DNA of 6,169 nucleotides from an uncultured Collinsella sp. (lineage in GTDB: Bacteria; Actinomycetota; Coriobacteriia; Coriobacteriales; Coriobacteriaceae), in the NCBI GenBank assembly GCA_902495155.1, contig CABUWD010000120.1, positions 1 to 6,169 on the forward strand, given 5' to 3'. This document shows positions 4,849-6,169 of the stretch, piece after piece; the first letter of the stretch is position 1, and every line of letters starts with the position of its first letter. The notes below the pieces were generated by a model, which saw only the letters and a program-made list of their open reading frames with translations, had not been told where the DNA came from and searched no databases. Position numbers and translations under genes: made by a program.

Positions 4849-6153
4849 CTAATGGCGGGCACGCATCCTCACCAAACGTACCATGGCGAGTGCAAAACCC
4901 ACAGCGGCCACAGCCATAAGCATGTAGAACACCGAGCGAAAGCCAAACAGGAACACATCCGGACGGCCTGCAACAAAACTGGTCACGGCCTCGCCCATCG
5001 CCACGCTCATCTGCCCATACAGGATATTCGACGCCACCGTAATGCCGAGTGCCATGCCAGCATAGCGCGCCAGGCTACCCAGGCTGCCCGCAAAGCCGAG
5101 CGCTTCGCGCGGAGCCGAGCCCATATACAACGAGTTGTTGGGGCTCTGGAAAATCGACGTACCGCACGACATAAACGCGACGCAGCACACGATCACAGGG
5201 ATGGAAGAGTGCTCGTCGAGCGTGCTTACCGCAAATAGACCGCATACGTACACGCCCAGGCCGACCGCCGTGGGGCCCTCGCAGCCAACACGGTCCGAAA
5301 CCGTACCCGAAAGCGGGCCGATAAAGGCATTCACCATCGGCAGCGCCAAAAAGAGCAGTCCGGAAATGTCAGAACCAAAGCCGTGGGCGTCCTGAAAATA
5401 GAACGGCAGGATAAACTCGGATGCACCAATACCAACGAACACGATGAGCATGCAAGCAAGGTTGATGGTGAAGGCCGAATTTGCAAAGCAGCAACGAGCG
5501 GCATCGGCAAGGGACATGGGACGGTCGCCGGCCTCCGGCTTAACATGCGGCAGCGTGTAGAGCCCCACGATAAACGAGATTACGCCAATAGGCAGGTTGA
5601 TGAGGAAGATACTCTCCCAGGGAAAGCTTGCCACCAGCATGCCGCCGAGCACGGGGCCACACATCATGCCGAGGGCCACAAAAGTCGCGAGAATACCCAT
5701 GGCACGGCCTCGTTCGCGCGCCGGAAACGACTCGGTGATGATACCCATGTTGTTAGCCATGGCCGCCGCGCAACCGACGCCCTGAACAATGCGTGCCAGG
5801 ATAAGAACCTCGAGCGAGGCCGAAAGGCCGCACAGCAGCGAACCGACCGAAAAGACGATGACGCCCAGCTGGAACACATTCACCTTGCCGCGCACGTCGC
5901 CCAGACGGCCAAACGGCAACATAGCCACGCATGTCGCAAGCAGGTACACCGAGCTCACCAGTTGAATGCGATCGAGGCCCACGCCCAGCTCCTTTTGCAT
6001 CACGGGCAGCGCCACGGTCACGACGGTCGAATCCAGACACACCATAAACGTCATGATGAGCACGGTAAACAGAATCGCCCATTTATTCTTGCCATGGGTG
6101 TCGCCCTCTAGAGCAATGTGCTCGCGGCGCAGCTGCTCTGCAGTTTTCTCCAT
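4849..6153 (-). CDS. MFS transporter, DHA2-like drug/H+ antiporter family, compact form
   Basis: Proton-driven multidrug-type efflux permease of the cytoplasmic membrane, 434 residues from ATG 6153. Two in-frame ATGs exist (6159 and 6153). The second is preferred because AAAGGA then sits 5 bases upstream, while it would touch the first. Motifs of drug/H+ antiporters are in order: motif D1 LDSTVVTVALP (40-50), motif A GRLGDVRGK (82-90) in the loop after helix 2, motif B RIVQGVG (121-127) and motif C GPVLGG (166-171). After helix 6 (about 187-200) a soluble linker, HVKPEAGDRP (203-212), leads into ITINLACMLIVFVG-like sequence (229-242) and LPFYFQ (249-254), which in 14-helix DHA2 proteins follows two extra central helices. 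About 12 helices are therefore expected. The exported compound is unknown, and no regulator gene is adjacent inside the window. The upstream promoter lies beyond the right edge. Confidence 0.9.
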   Translation of the reverse strand: MEKTAEQLRREHIALEGDTHGKNKWAILFTVLIMTFMVCLDSTVVTVALPVMQKELGVGLDRIQLVSSVYLLATCVAMLPFGRLGDVRGKVNVFQLGVIVFSVGSLLCGLSASLEVLILARIVQGVGCAAAMANNMGIITESFPARERGRAMGILATFVALGMMCGPVLGGMLVASFPWESIFLINLPIGVISFIVGLYTLPHVKPEAGDRPMSLADAARCCFANSAFTINLACMLIVFVGIGASEFILPFYFQDAHGFGSDISGLLFLALPMVNAFIGPLSGTVSDRVGCEGPTAVGLGVYVCGLFAVSTLDEHSSIPVIVCCVAFMSCGTSIFQSPNNSLYMGSAPREALGFAGSLGSLARYAGMALGITVASNILYGQMSVAMGEAVTSFVAGRPDVFLFGFRSVFYMLMAVAAVGFALAMVRLVRMRARH

Positions 6154-6169
6154 ATCCATCCTTTCGAGT

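Noticed and set aside
5383..6111. 242-residue plus-strand open frame
   Set aside because: It lies wholly opposite the MFS permease. Its His/Arg/Lys/Gln-rich product is the mirror of hydrophobic codons and has no recognisable domain.

Overview
This window looks like ordinary chromosome from a high-GC Gram-positive gut bacterium. Coriobacteriia, and Collinsella in particular, is my best guess. That guess rests on base composition, codon use rich in GCC, GGC, CTC and ATC, Bacillota/Actinobacteria-like protein sequences, and two short hairpin repeats carrying AGGGAC of a kind I remember from such genomes. No rRNA marker is present, so the taxonomy is inference. There is no phage, CRISPR array, tRNA or insertion sequence.

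Layout from left to right: (1) the N-terminal 293 codons of a MoeA-type molybdopterin molybdenumtransferase, minus strand, running off the left edge; (2) a 210-base divergent promoter region; (3) a plus-strand pair made of a CLC-family anion transporter with fluoride-type (CLC-F) features and a YegS/DagK-like lipid kinase; (4) a perfect 27-bp inverted repeat filling the gap between the converging ends of the kinase gene and the next gene; (5) a minus-strand gene for a small stand-alone GGQ release-factor-domain protein, probably a ribosome-rescue peptidyl-tRNA hydrolase; (6) a textbook intrinsic terminator for the gene upstream of it, xpt (xanthine phosphoribosyltransferase, minus strand); (7) a roughly 157-base spacer with a likely xpt promoter; (8) a minus-strand MFS drug/H+ antiporter-like permease that fills the rest of the window, with its start and part of its ribosome binding site at the right edge.

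The genes do not form one pathway. They cover molybdenum cofactor synthesis, anion export, lipid phosphorylation, ribosome rescue, purine salvage and drug efflux. The parts most worth a second look are the two hairpins bracketing the rescue-factor gene, which share the core GTGAMAWAGGGAC; the position of the terminator only about 20 bases before that gene's start codon; the mixed character of the release-factor domain; and the fluoride-type signature in the CLC protein. I found no convincing evidence of a wholly new multi-gene system.
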